A stretch of DNA of 64,000 nt from Sorex araneus (GCF_027595985.1 NC_073307.1:43936594-44000593); one strand, 5' to 3'; shown: positions 50,471-59,937, numbered from the stretch's first letter. Numbers and translations are program-made. The notes: generated by a model not told the origin, from the sequence alone.

Positions 50471-50825
50471 TGCCGGGAACCAATGCCTGGGAATGGCCAG
50501 AAACCCATGCCTGGGAACCAATATGTCAGTACAAACTGACCTGTAACTAAGGAACAGCCGATACTTGGGAAAGGTTGCAGAACAATGCCCAGGGAAACTG
50601 CCATCAGGGCCCACATCCAGTTTTGTTAAACGTTTGCATTCTTTGTTATTCTCCCATTCTGCCCACTTCCTCATATAATCAATTATGAAAGACTAGCTTA
50701 GGAGAAATAAAATTGGAGCTTGCTCTCATTCTTGTGTCTGTCTCTTTCTTCTTGTGTCTGTCTCCTTTTAACTCAAGCACCCTCTCCTGGATACCCACGT
50801 TGACCAAGTCCTGTGGGACGGGACA
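50471..50825 (+). mobile_element. Solo LTR of an endogenous retrovirus, 355 bp
   Basis: Begins TG and ends CA, flanked by the 6-bp target-site duplication CGTTAC (50465-50470 and 50826-50831), and inserted in an inverted SOR SINE. Polyadenylation signal AATAAA at 50706, then a CT-rich U5-like region in which CTTGTGTCTGTCTC occurs twice. The U3 side has a direct repeat of ATGCCTGGGAA. No internal retroviral sequence remains. Confidence 0.88.
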
Positions 50826-50831
50826 CGTTAC

Positions 50832-50945
50832 TACTGACTGCACTTAGGAATCATCCCAAGAGGGTTTGTGGGACATTTGAGAAGCAAAGAATCAAACTTG
50901 CGTTGGCTGTATGCAAGGCAAGCATTCTCCCTGCTGCATCATCTG
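50832..50945 (-). mobile_element. SOR SINE, head side (split by an LTR)
   Basis: TACTGACTGCACTTAGGAAT, GAATCAAACTTGCGTTGGCT, GCAAGGCAAGCATTCTCCCT and ATCATCTGTCC continue the copy broken at 50470. Confidence 0.75.
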
Positions 50946-50949
50946 TCCA

Positions 50950-51300
50950 ACTTCACCCCACCCCCATTTCTGGATGGAGTTGGTTGTTTTTTTCTTGTAA
51001 AGTTCTACCAGTGCTTTATATATGTTGAATGATAACCCTTTGTCAGAATGAGTGGTAGGCAAATATTTTCTCCAAGTCTGGAACCCATGTCTAGTTATTC
51101 TGGTCATTATTTGTTTTACAGTGCAGAAGCTTCTTAGATTTATGTAGCGCCTTTTGTTTATCTTTGCTCCTGTTTGCTTGGCCAATGGCATTGAATCATT
51201 GAAGATGTCTCTCGATTCAATGTCATGAAGGGTTCTCTGTTTTCCAATCCTTTGTGCTATGTCCTGGCTCCCAGCTGGCGTGGGCTGGGTGTGGGAGGTC
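50950..51300 (-). mobile_element. L1 ORF2 remnant, upstream part
   Basis: The - strand translation contains LRSFCTVKQIMTRIT, KYLPTTHSDKGLSFNIYKAL and ELYKKKTTNSIQKW, clear L1 ORF2 C-terminal domain sequence N-terminal to that at 49010-49306. It is probably the same L1 copy, split by later insertions. Confidence 0.82.
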
Positions 51301-51361
51301 TCTATGGGAAGATGATGCAGAAATATCTTGAGTGGAATTAATCTATTATTTAAAAAAGATT

Positions 51362-51477
51362 CATTATGGGTGGAGGGATGGGTACTCAAGTAATGTATGA
51401 CTGTAATACAAGCACGAAACTCTGTAACTGCACCATCACGGTGACTCACTAATAAAAATTCAAAAAAATATTTATTA
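51362..51477 (+). mobile_element. L1 3' terminus, strongly truncated
   Basis: TTATGGGTGGAGGGATGGGT, GTATGACTGTAATACAAGC, CACGGTGACTCACTAATAAA and an A-rich end. Confidence 0.7.
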
Positions 51478-51704
51478 CAAATACCCAATAATTTGTGATA
51501 TTTATATCTATTTCCCTATAACTAGGAATATCCTTAATTTCATGTTATTTTTCATAAATTTAATTGACTGCCTCTGTGGCCAAAGAGGTATTCTCATCTT
51601 TATTTTAGATTTACTGCTATTTTGCCTGAATTAGTCTAGCTCACCGCAAAGCTATTTCAGTTGTATTACACTGGAGAGCCAAATTTATGGTCACAGACAG
51701 CAAA

Positions 51705-51870
51705 TTTGTTTCTTTGTTTATGTGCCACAGTGGGCGGTGATCAGAACTTTCTTCTGACTCTGCACTCAGCACTCCTGGAAGTGCTGGAGGGACCGACCAT
51801 ATGAGGTGCCGGGGATCCTGTCGGCGCGTGCAAGGCAAGCGCCCCCTCCCTGTACTATCTCTCTGGTCCC
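51705..51870 (-). mobile_element. SOR-type SINE, diverged
   Basis: GTGCCACAGTGGGCGGTGAT, TTCTGACTCTGCACTCAGCA, GGTGCCGGGGATCCTGTCGG and CTGTACTATCTCTCTGGTCC. Confidence 0.75.
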
Positions 51871-52602
51871 ACCACCAGCAATGTTATTTGTCCAGTTCAC
51901 ATTCATGTAAAAGAAAGTGTCGCTGGAACTGCCCAGTCCCACCCACAAGGGGCTAAACACAGCAGCTCTTGGCCTCAACTATCCATGAGTAGATGGTGCC
52001 CCCTAGTGGCAGCACAAAAATATTAGTTGTTCAGAGGATGGGAGACGGAAGATTAGAAAGTCCAAAGATTGTGGACTTTCGTGTTGGGACACAACATTTC
52101 AAACATAAATGTTAAATAAGCCTCAGGGAACATTATTGAATGGGACACGAAGAAAATATTTAAGGATTACGATATTCTAGTAAATACTGAGGGAAATGAA
52201 CACAAAGATTAAAAAGTGGTTTCTGAAGCGTTTCGTTGGGGTGAGGTACCAACATGTACCCTCCTACATGCTCACCACAAGTCTCACTCCCACCCACCCA
52301 CACACCACCACGTGGTGGCCCCTGTTCCCCATTTTCTGTGTCCACCCCACAACCTCATGCTTGGTCAGCCCCAGCCCATCTTTGTATCCACAGGATGACA
52401 CTAACGTAGTGCCACCAAGACCAGCAACTCAAGGCCATCAGTGCTAGTATTCAGTGGAGATTTCCCTTGCGTCTCCCTGCCTTGGGGCTCCGAGGGTCCT
52501 ACTGTGCAGTGCTTAGGAGGCCAAGGTCTGTGAGTGCCAGATGTGCTCTCAAGCCCCTTGAGCTTTCTCCCTGGACAGGGTGATGGTTTCTCTTTTATCC
52601 AC
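51871..52602. other. Intergenic, unassigned
   Basis: No gene and no recognisable element; a CCCACC-rich stretch lies at about 52288-52325. Confidence 0.45.
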
Positions 52603-52712
52603 TTGGCCACACCCACAGGGACTGTTCCCGGCTCAGTGTTTGAAGGTTCTTCCCAGCAGTGCTCAAGGATGATGCAGTGCCAGCAACTGAACCCAGGTCT
52701 CCCATATGAAAA
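52603..52712 (-). mobile_element. SOR-type SINE fragment, old
   Basis: GGCCACACCCACAGGGACTG, GGCTCAGTGTTTGAAGGTTC and CAACTGAACCCAGGTCTCCC. Confidence 0.6.
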
Positions 52713-52838
52713 GTAAGCCTTAGTCTATGCAGACCCAGGCTTGTGGCTCTGTGCTCCTTTGAGAGGTGGCTGGTTCCAGGGGAGAAGGAAAGACCAGGTT
52801 CAGCATATGGGCTGGGGGTGGGAATGTTGAGGTTTCTA

Positions 52839-52840
<2 letters not shown>

Positions 52841-52873
<33 letters not shown>

Positions 52874-52922
52874 CTCTCTCCTATCTGTCTTCTCTCTCCT
52901 CCCCTATCTTCTCTCTCTCTAA
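52841..52922 (+). repeat. (CT)n-rich pyrimidine repeat
   Basis: Imperfect CT repeat with TCTCTCC and CTATC interruptions. Confidence 0.9.
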
Positions 52923-52992
52923 AATTTATTATCAACTTTCCCCCCTAATTTGAACTGGTCTCACATATATGTAGGTTTTATTGTCCTTCTAC

Positions 52993-53240
52993 GGTCTGGA
53001 GTGATAGCACAGCGGGTAGGGCGTTTGCCTTGCACGCAGCTGACCTGGGTTCGATTCCTCTGTCCCTCTCAGAGAGCCTGGCAAGCTACTGAGAGTATCC
53101 CACCCGCACCGCAGAGCCTGGCAAGCTCCCCGTGGCATATTTGATATGCCCAAGACAGTAACAACAGGTCTCACAATGGAGACATTACTGGTGCCCGCTC
53201 GAGCAAATTGATGAACAATGGGACAACAGTGCTATACAGT
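52993..53240 (+). mobile_element. Second SINE family, full length
   Basis: GGTCTGGAGTGATAGCACAG head, CTCTCAGAGAGCCTGGCAAG, GATATGCCCAAGACAGTAAC and GAACAATGGGACAACAGTGC. Flanked by TATTGTCCTTC (about 52979) and TATTTGTCCTTC (about 53244). Confidence 0.92.
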
Positions 53241-53404
53241 GCTATTTGTCCTTCCAAAGAATCTTTGATTCGCCATGCCTGGAAATTACTTTCAGGTTTC
53301 TAATTCAGTTGCATAAAACCTGCCAGTTATATTTTTGTTGTCTCTTCCCTGCTACTAGTGACTGTGGCGATTCACTTCCAGGGTCTGTTTGGTTGTGGCT
53401 TGAC

Positions 53405-53562
53405 TGTTTGTGGTTTTGGCCACAGCAGTGGTGCTGGGGGCCTAGTCCTGGCTCAGTGCTTGGGATCACTCTCAGCAGTGCGGAGGGGACCAGGAGGAAC
53501 CACCAGGGATTGGATCTCGGATCCCCACCTGGGCTTCATCCCCTTGAGTCACCCCGCCAGAC
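53405..53562 (-). mobile_element. SOR-type SINE, diverged
   Basis: TTGGCCACAGCAGTGGTGCT, GTCCTGGCTCAGTGCTTGGG and GGATTGGATCTCGGATCC; the head end is decayed. Confidence 0.6.
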
Positions 53563-53584
53563 CTTCCTTGATTTTTATGCCAAC

Positions 53585-53586
<2 letters not shown>

Positions 53587-53678
<92 letters not shown>
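53587..53678 (+). repeat. (GA)n dinucleotide repeat
   Basis: About 45 uninterrupted GA units. Confidence 0.97.
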
Positions 53679-53681
<3 letters not shown>

Positions 53682-53971
53682 TCGGTGGTGAGAGGTAGGA
53701 ATCTAATTGAGAGCATGTCTTCCAGAAGACAGCTGCCCAGAGCAGGAACTCAGTAGGCAATGAAGTCTTCGCACTCTGGAAGGCGTCACTTTGCCCTGCC
53801 AGGAAGATCACACTTCACAGTAGCTCAATGACTCACAGACTCTCTTTGCCTCAGTGGTGGCTTTTGTATCCACTGTGTTGAGACAGGAACTTTGGATTTC
53901 AGGCTTTGAGATGTTGACATCATGACCAAGTTAATATGCTGGGATCATATCCTGGAAGAATTTACAGGCAG

Positions 53972-53973
53972 GG

Positions 53974-54006
<33 letters not shown>

Positions 54007-54018
54007 TGTATATATACA
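53972..54018 (+). repeat. (TATG)n tetranucleotide repeat
   Basis: About nine TATG units followed by TATATATACATACG. Confidence 0.95.
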
Positions 54019-54700
54019 TACGTGAATAACTATTAAGTCATTAGTTACAGAAATTCAATATTTCTACACCAATCCCACCACAATTGCACCATTATTTCCA
54101 ATTTTCCCAACCACCCTTGAGCCTGCCCAAGGGTGGTTGGGAAAGCAGGCCCTCAATAATTTAAACATTGCTTGTTATAAATAATGTGCCAAAAGGATGA
54201 TCAAAATATGTTTCCTTAGAAGGAAGTGAGTGAAGATTGTTGTATCTCACCATAGAGCCCTTAAGCGCTGGTATAAGAGATTGCTAAGCTGCTGTTGTAG
54301 CTGAAAGCTTCAGTATTTACACTTTGTTAATCGAGATTGGTTGCCCTCTACATTACATCCCATCCAATCTGGTGTGCTGCTACTCCTGGTTTATCAGTGT
54401 TTTAGAGTTTGTGAGTGGCCGAAATCGCGGCTGTGCACTCCATGGTGTCTAGAATTTTTAACAGGCTGGTATAGCTGGAGTTAAATTCTTCCCGGACTGG
54501 TGGCTCTGGGGCATGTGCGTGACTGAAGGGCTTCTGGAGGTACAGAAGCTGGGAGGAGGTAGCTTAGCCCCATGGGAGCCTGGGAATTTCAGTCACAAAA
54601 TCTGCATACCCGATTGTTTCAACAAATTAATTTCTGGATAGGCTTATCTGAGCAGTGGGGTCTGGCCGGGAGCATGGTGGCGATTGTGGAGTGTCGGGAA
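54019..54700 (-). mobile_element. Probable inverted L1 3' UTR, diverged
   Basis: CACCAATCCCACCACAATTG resembles the CCACCACCAA block at the inverted L1 3' ends, and GAGTGGCCGAAATCGCGGCT resembles the hairpin word found in the other copies. The assignment rests on these weak matches. Confidence 0.45.
54103..54144. repeat. Perfect inverted repeat, 16-bp arms
   Basis: TTTCCCAACCACCCTT (54103-54118) and its exact complement AAGGGTGGTTGGGAAA (54129-54144) with a 10-nt loop. Confidence 0.95.
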
Positions 54701-54812
54701 TTATATTTTTGAGAAAGATGAAAATTTTTTGTTATGTTATAAACAATTCTCAGGTGCCCTCAGAAATCTAAACTGTAGTAAGAGAAATTTTGTAAACAAT
54801 GTTTGTTCATGT

Positions 54813-55050
54813 GGGGCTGGAGCAATAGTACAGTGGGTAGGGCATTTGCCTTGCACATGGCCAACCCGGGTTTGATTCCCAGCATCTCAAATGGTCCCCT
54901 GAGATTCCCAGCATCCCATATGGTCCCCTGAGATTCCCAGCATCCCATATGGTCCCCTGAGCACCGCCAAGGTTAATTCCTGAGTGCAAAGCCAGGAGTG
55001 ACCCCTGTGCATTGCCGGGTGTGACCCCCCAAAACAAACAAACAAACAAA
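54813..55050 (+). mobile_element. SOR SINE with a triplicated 29-bp segment
   Basis: Complete copy with (AAAC)n tail. The segment beginning GATTCCCAGCATCCCATATG occurs three times in tandem (54874, 54903, 54932), which lengthens the element by 58 bp. Perfect target-site duplication AATGTTTGTTCATG at 54798-54811 and 55051-55064. Confidence 0.96.
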
Positions 55051-55105
55051 AATGTTTGTTCATGATTAGAAGGAGGCTCCTGTTAAATCAGACTTGGTTG
55101 TGTAT

Positions 55106-55272
55106 TTGTTTTGTTTTGAGGGGGTCACACCCGGTGATGCACAGGGTTTACTCCTGGCTCATGCACTCAGGAATTACTCCTGGCGGTGTTTGGGGAACCA
55201 TATGGGATGCTGGGAATCAAACCCAGGTCGGCTGCGTGCAACGCCCTGCCCGCTGTGTTATCGCTCCAGCCT
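55106..55272 (-). mobile_element. SOR SINE, young copy
   Basis: GGGGTCACACCCGGTGATGC to GTGTTATCGCTCCAGC. Target-site duplication CAGACTTGGTTGTGTAT at 55089-55105 and 55273-55289 (one mismatch). Confidence 0.95.
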
Positions 55273-55597
55273 CAGACTTGGTTGCGTATCTGAGGCTAGG
55301 GGAAGGCCAGGAATGCGGAAGAAAAGAATTTGTTCTTGAGTGACTGTACCCATTCGCAGATAGAGAGGAACAGGCCCCGAGGATCTGGTCCTCTTATGCA
55401 ATTTCACATAGTCACCAGCAGAGGGCGGGAGAGTGAAGTGCTTTGCAGAATGAGAAGTCCAATATGTGACTGGCCAGCAGCCCCCAACCAGAATCCTGTT
55501 CTAGGCTTGAAAGCAAAGGCCCAGCTCGCTGTTGCTTCTAAGCGTTGGCTGCTTTGTGGAAAGAAAGCTCCGGGACTGCCAGGCCTTCAGTAGCTTG

Positions 55598-55715
55598 TGC
55601 TTGTTTTGTTTTTTTGGGTCACACGTTGCAGCGCTCAGGGGCTACTCCAGACCCAGTGCTCTGCTATAGCTCTGGGTGGTGCTGGGGGTGGGGTGGGGGT
55701 GGGGGAACGAGTCAG
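55598..55715 (-). mobile_element. SOR-type SINE fragment
   Basis: TTTTTTTGGGTCACACGTTG, GCGCTCAGGGGCTACTCCAG; the other end runs into a (GGGGGT)n patch. Confidence 0.65.
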
Positions 55716-55749
55716 TGCTGGGGAAATCTGCGTCTTGATCAAATCTGTC

Positions 55750-55890
55750 CTCTGACCTGAGAGGTAGTACAGTGAGTAAGGTGCTTGGCTTGCACGCACC
55801 CACCCGGGTTCTCCCTCGTCTTCCTCGGGAGTGATCCCTGAGCACAGAACCAGGAGTGGTCCCTGAGCACAGCCCGGTGTGGCCTCCAAG
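55750..55890 (+). mobile_element. SOR-type SINE
   Basis: CCTGAGAGGTAGTACAGTGA (A box), CTTGCACGCACCCACCCGGG, GAGTGATCCCTGAGCACAGA and CACAGCCCGGTGTGGCC. Confidence 0.75.
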
Positions 55891-55899
55891 CAGAGACCC

Positions 55900-57260
55900 G
55901 GGGCTCCCACATGCGACGCGTGCTCAGCCCCACGGCTCGCTCTTCAACGACTGGATCATTATTTTCAATCAAGAACGGTCCGGGCCAAGCATCTCGCTGC
56001 AGAGATGCCTTTGGACTCTGCCCCAGGCCGATTTCACGGCGCTACTCCAGACGGGAGCAGGTGCTGGCCCTCCGCCGGCCCCCTAGGAATCCCGGCAGCT
56101 GCCCTCCTCCAGAACCCAACGAGAAGCTCAGGCACTACGTGGGAGCAGGAGCAGCAAATCCCTCACGGGATAGGGGAGCCGCGCCTCTATCCTGAGATGA
56201 TGCCCACCAACTGCCTCCGCCTACTATTTTAGCTCCTTAATGGCCATGACCTAGAGACACACAAAAGAACCTCGGAACCCATCAGCTCACCTCAGAGATC
56301 TCTCCAGACCCCAGTTATTAAGATTTTAGAATTCCAGGAGTGCACAGCCGCTCTCGTAGCTGCGTGACATCTTATGCTATTCATAACAAGCGATACAAAA
56401 TAAATTGTCTAGACATAGAAAGATTGCACTCATCTGTGGAATATAGAATAATAGACTATAAGACTAACGCCCAAGAATAGTAGAAATAAGTACCAGGAGA
56501 TTGTTTCCATGGCTTGGAGGCTGGTCTCTCATTCTGGGTAACTCAGGGAAGGGACCACCAAGTAAAATGTGGTTGGAGGTCATGTGGGGGAAGGGTGAGG
56601 CGGGCGGAATACAGACTAGAGACTGAACACAATGGCCACTCAACACCTCTATTGCAAACCACAACACCTAATCAGAGAGAGAGAACAAAAGGGAATTCCC
56701 TGCCATAGTGGCAGGGTGGGGTGGGGGGAGACGGGACTGGGGAGGGGGGGAGGGATGTTGGGTTTACTGGTGGTGGAGAATGGGCACTGGTGAAGGGATG
56801 GGTTATTGAACTTTGTATGGGGGAAGCATGAGCACAAAGATGTATGGATCTGTAACTGAACCCTCACGATGACTCTCTAATTAAAAATAAACTAATAAAA
56901 AAATAAAAAATTAAAAAAAAAAAAAAAACAAAATAAATTGTCTAGCATTGCCTTTTCAGCAGGTTTGAGTGGTGGCAGGAAAATTCCAAATAATAATGGT
57001 GGGACCTGTGTGGAAATATTGACTGTAACCAAAGCAGAGAGAGAGTATTGTGGAAATTGTCTGACACACAGGCAGGGGAAGGGTTGGGATGGGGTGGGGG
57101 TGGGGGTGGATACTGGGGACTTTGGTGGTGGAAAATGTGAAGGGATGGGTGTTTGTTCATTGTATGACCGAAAATCAAACATGCAAGTTTTGTAACTGTA
57201 TCTCACGGTGATCCAATTAAAAAATTTTTTTTGAATAAAAAAAAAAACAAAAAGAGCAGT
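55900..57260 (+). mobile_element. L1 3' UTR copy, interrupted by a younger L1
   Basis: GC-rich UTR, hairpin-like word at 56342-56368, then (after the nested insert) CATTGCCTTTTCAGCAGG, ATTCCAAATAATAATGGTGG, a G-rich tract at 57071-57118 (GGGATGGGGTGGGGGTGGGG), AAGGGATGGGTGTTTGTTCA and CACGGTGATCCAATTAAAAA. The left border is approximate. Confidence 0.7.
56413..56927 (+). mobile_element. Younger L1 3' end nested in the L1 above
   Basis: Begins at the ORF2 end (CATAGAAAGATTGCACTCAT) and runs through CTCTATTGCAAACCACAACA, a G-rich tract and CACTGGTGAAGGGATGGGTT to a long A tail. Perfect 18-bp target-site duplication ACAAAATAAATTGTCTAG at 56395-56412 and 56928-56945. Confidence 0.95.
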
Positions 57261-57339
57261 CCGGCTTAGCTTGTGCAATGAGTGAGATATTTCAGAAAGT
57301 TTCTTAATTTCTTCCTTCTATAACCCCGCTTCCCTGCCC

Positions 57340-57570
57340 TGCCCAGGTCCCGGGAGGGCGGGGCCGTCCATGATGCGGGAGGGCGGGGCCTGCGCGCTGG
57401 GCTGTGGCTCAGGGCAGGAGGATCGGCCTCTGCAGGGCTCGCACACCTGCGCTGTGAGCCGTCCTGTGTATCTTTGTCCTCAGTGGCTGCGCTCTCCGGG
57501 GGCTGTTCCCCGTTCTGGCGCTGCTCCGTGGGGAGCACTGGGAGCGCCAGAATCAGCTCCAGAGTGATTC
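57340..57570. promoter_or_regulatory. Small GC-rich island with duplicated GC boxes
   Basis: CGGGAGGGCGGGGCC occurs at 57351-57365 and 57376-57390, each with a consensus Sp1-type GC box, in about 230 bp of CpG-containing, GC-rich sequence between repeats. No gene start is seen beside it, so function is uncertain. Confidence 0.4.
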
Positions 57571-57591
57571 CCCTGGGCCCATCAGATTGCT

Positions 57592-57762
57592 GCTTTTTTT
57601 TTTTGTTTTGCTTTTTGGGTCACACCCAGTGATGCACAGGGGTTACTCCTGGCTCTGCACTCAGGAACCACCCCCGGCGGTGCTCAGGGGACCATATGGG
57701 ATGCTGGGAATCGAACCTGGGTCGGTCACGTGCAAGGCAAATGCCCTACCCGCTGTGCTATT
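57592..57762 (-). mobile_element. SOR SINE, young copy lacking the extreme head
   Basis: T run, TTTTTGGGTCACACCCAGTG to CCCGCTGTGCTATT; the last head bases (CTCCAGCCCC) are missing. Target-site duplication CATCAGATTGCT at 57580-57591 and 57763-57774. Confidence 0.95.
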
Positions 57763-57814
57763 CATCAGATTGCTTTTTAAAAATATCTTTTTTTAAAAAA
57801 AACCCAAGCTGCTG

Positions 57815-58090
57815 AAAGTAGACTACAGACCAAATGACGGCCACTCAATCCCTCTATTGCAAACCACAACACCCATAAGGACAGAGAGACCAAAAGGGAA
57901 TGCCCTGCCACAGAGGCGGGGATGAGGGTGGGGTGGGGTGGGAGTGGTGGGAGGGATGCTGGGATCATCGGTGGTGGAGAATGGGCACTGGTGGAGGGAT
58001 GGTTAGTCCATCACTGTATGAGTGGAACGTAAGCTTGAAAGTTTGTACCTCACAGTGATTCATTCAAAATATACATATGTAAAAAAACCA
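57815..58090 (+). mobile_element. L1 3' end, 5'-truncated
   Basis: CTCAATCCCTCTATTGCAAA, CAAAAGGGAATGCCCTGCC, the G-rich tract GGGTGGGGTGGGGTGGGAG, GGGCACTGGTGGAGGGATGG and CTCACAGTGATTCATTC. Closest to the nested copy at 56413-56927. Confidence 0.85.
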
Positions 58091-58097
58091 CCCCAAG

Positions 58098-58229
58098 CCC
58101 CTCTGATTCCCAGGGTTCACTCCTGGCAGTGCTCGGGGACCATATGCGCTGTCAGCGGTCCAACCCAACCCAGGCAGGCTGCATGCAAGGCAAGTGCCTT
58201 AACCTCTGTCCTATCTCTCCAGCCCCCCC
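58098..58229 (-). mobile_element. SOR-type SINE, tail truncated
   Basis: GGTTCACTCCTGGCAGTGCT, GGGACCATATGCGCTGTCAG, GCATGCAAGGCAAGTGCC and CTATCTCTCCAGCCCC. Confidence 0.78.
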
Positions 58230-58656
58230 ACCTTTATTTTAAAACCAGTGTTTTATATGTTCAAATATGTAGATAAGCAAATTGTCCCCAAAGTGAAAGG
58301 AGAGCCGGAGCCGCGTTCCCTGGGGCCTGCTCGCCGCAGGTGCGGCCCTGAGGGACGGGAGCACTCTCCGTGTCTCCTCTGGCTGCGCCTGCTCTGTCAC
58401 AGCGCGGGCTGGAGGGACCTCTAGGAGAAGTAGGTGGAATAAAGCTGCTCTAGCTCCAGCAGGGTAGAGGTCGCCCTGTCTTGCCTCCAGGCTGTCAGTC
58501 AGGACGTCTGGGCGCAAGTTGCCTGGGATGCCGTGGTGGCTCCACAGTCAGCCAAGCGTGGTCGGCTCATCCTTGGACCCTGTCTCCACTTTCAAGGGCA
58601 CATCCTGCAGGAGTGCAGTGTGACAGCAACCGTTCTAGGCCATGCCAGAGTGAGAG
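58230..58656. other. Intergenic, unassigned
   Basis: Moderately GC-rich sequence without a recognisable gene or element. Confidence 0.45.
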
Positions 58657-58916
58657 AGAGGGAAGGAAGGAAGGAAGGAAGGAAGGAAGGAAGGAAGGAA
58701 GGAAGGAAGGAAGGAAGGAAGGAAGGGAGGGAGGGAGGGAGGGAGGGAGGGAGGGAGGGAGGGAGGAAGGAAGGAAGGGAGAGAGGGAGGGAGGGAGGGA
58801 GGAAGGAAGGAAGGAAGTGAGGGAGGGAGGGAGGAAGGAAGGAAGGAAGGAAGGAAGGAAGGAAGGAAGGAAGGAAGGAAGGAAGGAAGGAAGGAAGGAA
58901 GGAAGGAAGGAAGGAA
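58657..58916 (+). repeat. (GGAA)n/(GGGA)n purine repeat, 260 bp
   Basis: Blocks of GGAA alternate with blocks of GGGA units and a few GAGA interruptions; all bases are purines on the + strand. Confidence 0.97.
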
Positions 58917-59577
58917 CTTGGTCTTGTCTGCATTTATCTCTGGTGATTCACCAGGATTTAGTCATAGCCTGTAGGTTACATAGCATCTTCAAAAGGTGCT
59001 GGGAGCCACAGTCTTTCCACTGAATTTGTTGTCATGGCACATAAATTCACAGTTCTGTTACCAAATGGAGAAGGCACACAGACTCTCTGCCACCTAATAG
59101 TGTACAAGAGCACATGACCCTGTTACTGTGGACGATGTCGCTGCGGTGGACTCTGCCCCCAGTACAATGTGCTTTAGGCAGTTCACTCAGGCAGTCCATG
59201 GACCTGCCCTAGCCTCCTCACTCCCTCCGTTTAGTGGTATTCCAGGTGGCGGAAGGACTGGAATGGCTTTTGCTGTCTCCGCAGGTGGGTGGGGTCTGGG
59301 CAGGGGTGGTTGCTCTGCTGGCAATGCCCCCCTGGCTCCCCCCCCCCCGCCCCGCCCCAGCTGTGCCCTCTCATGCTGGAAGGGGCTCAGTGCATCCCTC
59401 AGGTGAGCTCAGACCTGGCTTCTGAAGCCCGACTCTCACGCCCGAGCCACCTCCTCCACCAGCCCAACACTGTCGCACTAGGCACTGGGTTTCCAAAATA
59501 AGACTGAGAGCACAGCACAGGTGTCACCTTCCAGAACAGACACTAACAGTGATGTGGCTATCTAAGGGTGCTGCGTT
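58917..59577. other. Intergenic, unassigned
   Basis: No gene and no element recognised; a C run with CCCCGCCCC lies near 59337-59360. Confidence 0.45.
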
Positions 59578-59745
59578 GGGAGCTGGAGTGTTAGCACAGC
59601 GGGGAGGGCATTTGCTTTGCATGTGGCAGACCCGGGTTTGATCTTGGGCATCCCATATGGCTCCCCAAGCACCGCCAGGAGTAATTCCTTAGTGCAGAAC
59701 CAGGTATGACTCAAAGAGCAAACAAACAAATAAACAAACTAAGGG
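59578..59745 (+). mobile_element. SOR SINE
   Basis: GGGAGCTGGAGTGTTAGCAC head, CCCGGGTTTGATCTTGGGCA, CCGCCAGGAGTAATTCCTTA and (AAAC)n tail. Flanked by related sequences CTAAGGGTGCTGCGTTGGGA and CTAAGGGCCTGAGTTGGGA. Confidence 0.88.
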
Positions 59746-59937
59746 CCTGAGTTGGGAGATGGCGCCATTGGCTCCCGTCTGGCTCTGCGTCTCTTCACTC
59801 CATCAGGCCTGAGTCCTGCCCTTCACTGCGCCCGTGTGTGATCTGATTGTACTCTCGAGTCTGGTGCTCCTTATACTACCTCCAAATCAGTGGCTGCTAA
59901 GACCAAAGCTTTTGAACCAGATCCACAAATCAATTAA

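Noticed and set aside
50892-51488. 198-codon - strand open frame as a host gene
   Set aside because: Its middle part is L1 ORF2 sequence (SFCTVKQ, SDKGLSFNIYKAL, YKKKTTNSIQKW) and both ends run into other repeats; it is a retrotransposon remnant, not a gene.
53246-53756. Two overlapping frames with long Arg-Glu runs
   Set aside because: They are reading frames through the (GA)n repeat at 53587-53678, joined to a decayed SINE.
58481-59023. 180-codon open frame of Glu-Gly-Arg-Lys repeats
   Set aside because: It is a translation of the (GGAA)n/(GGGA)n microsatellite; there is no unique coding sequence beyond it.
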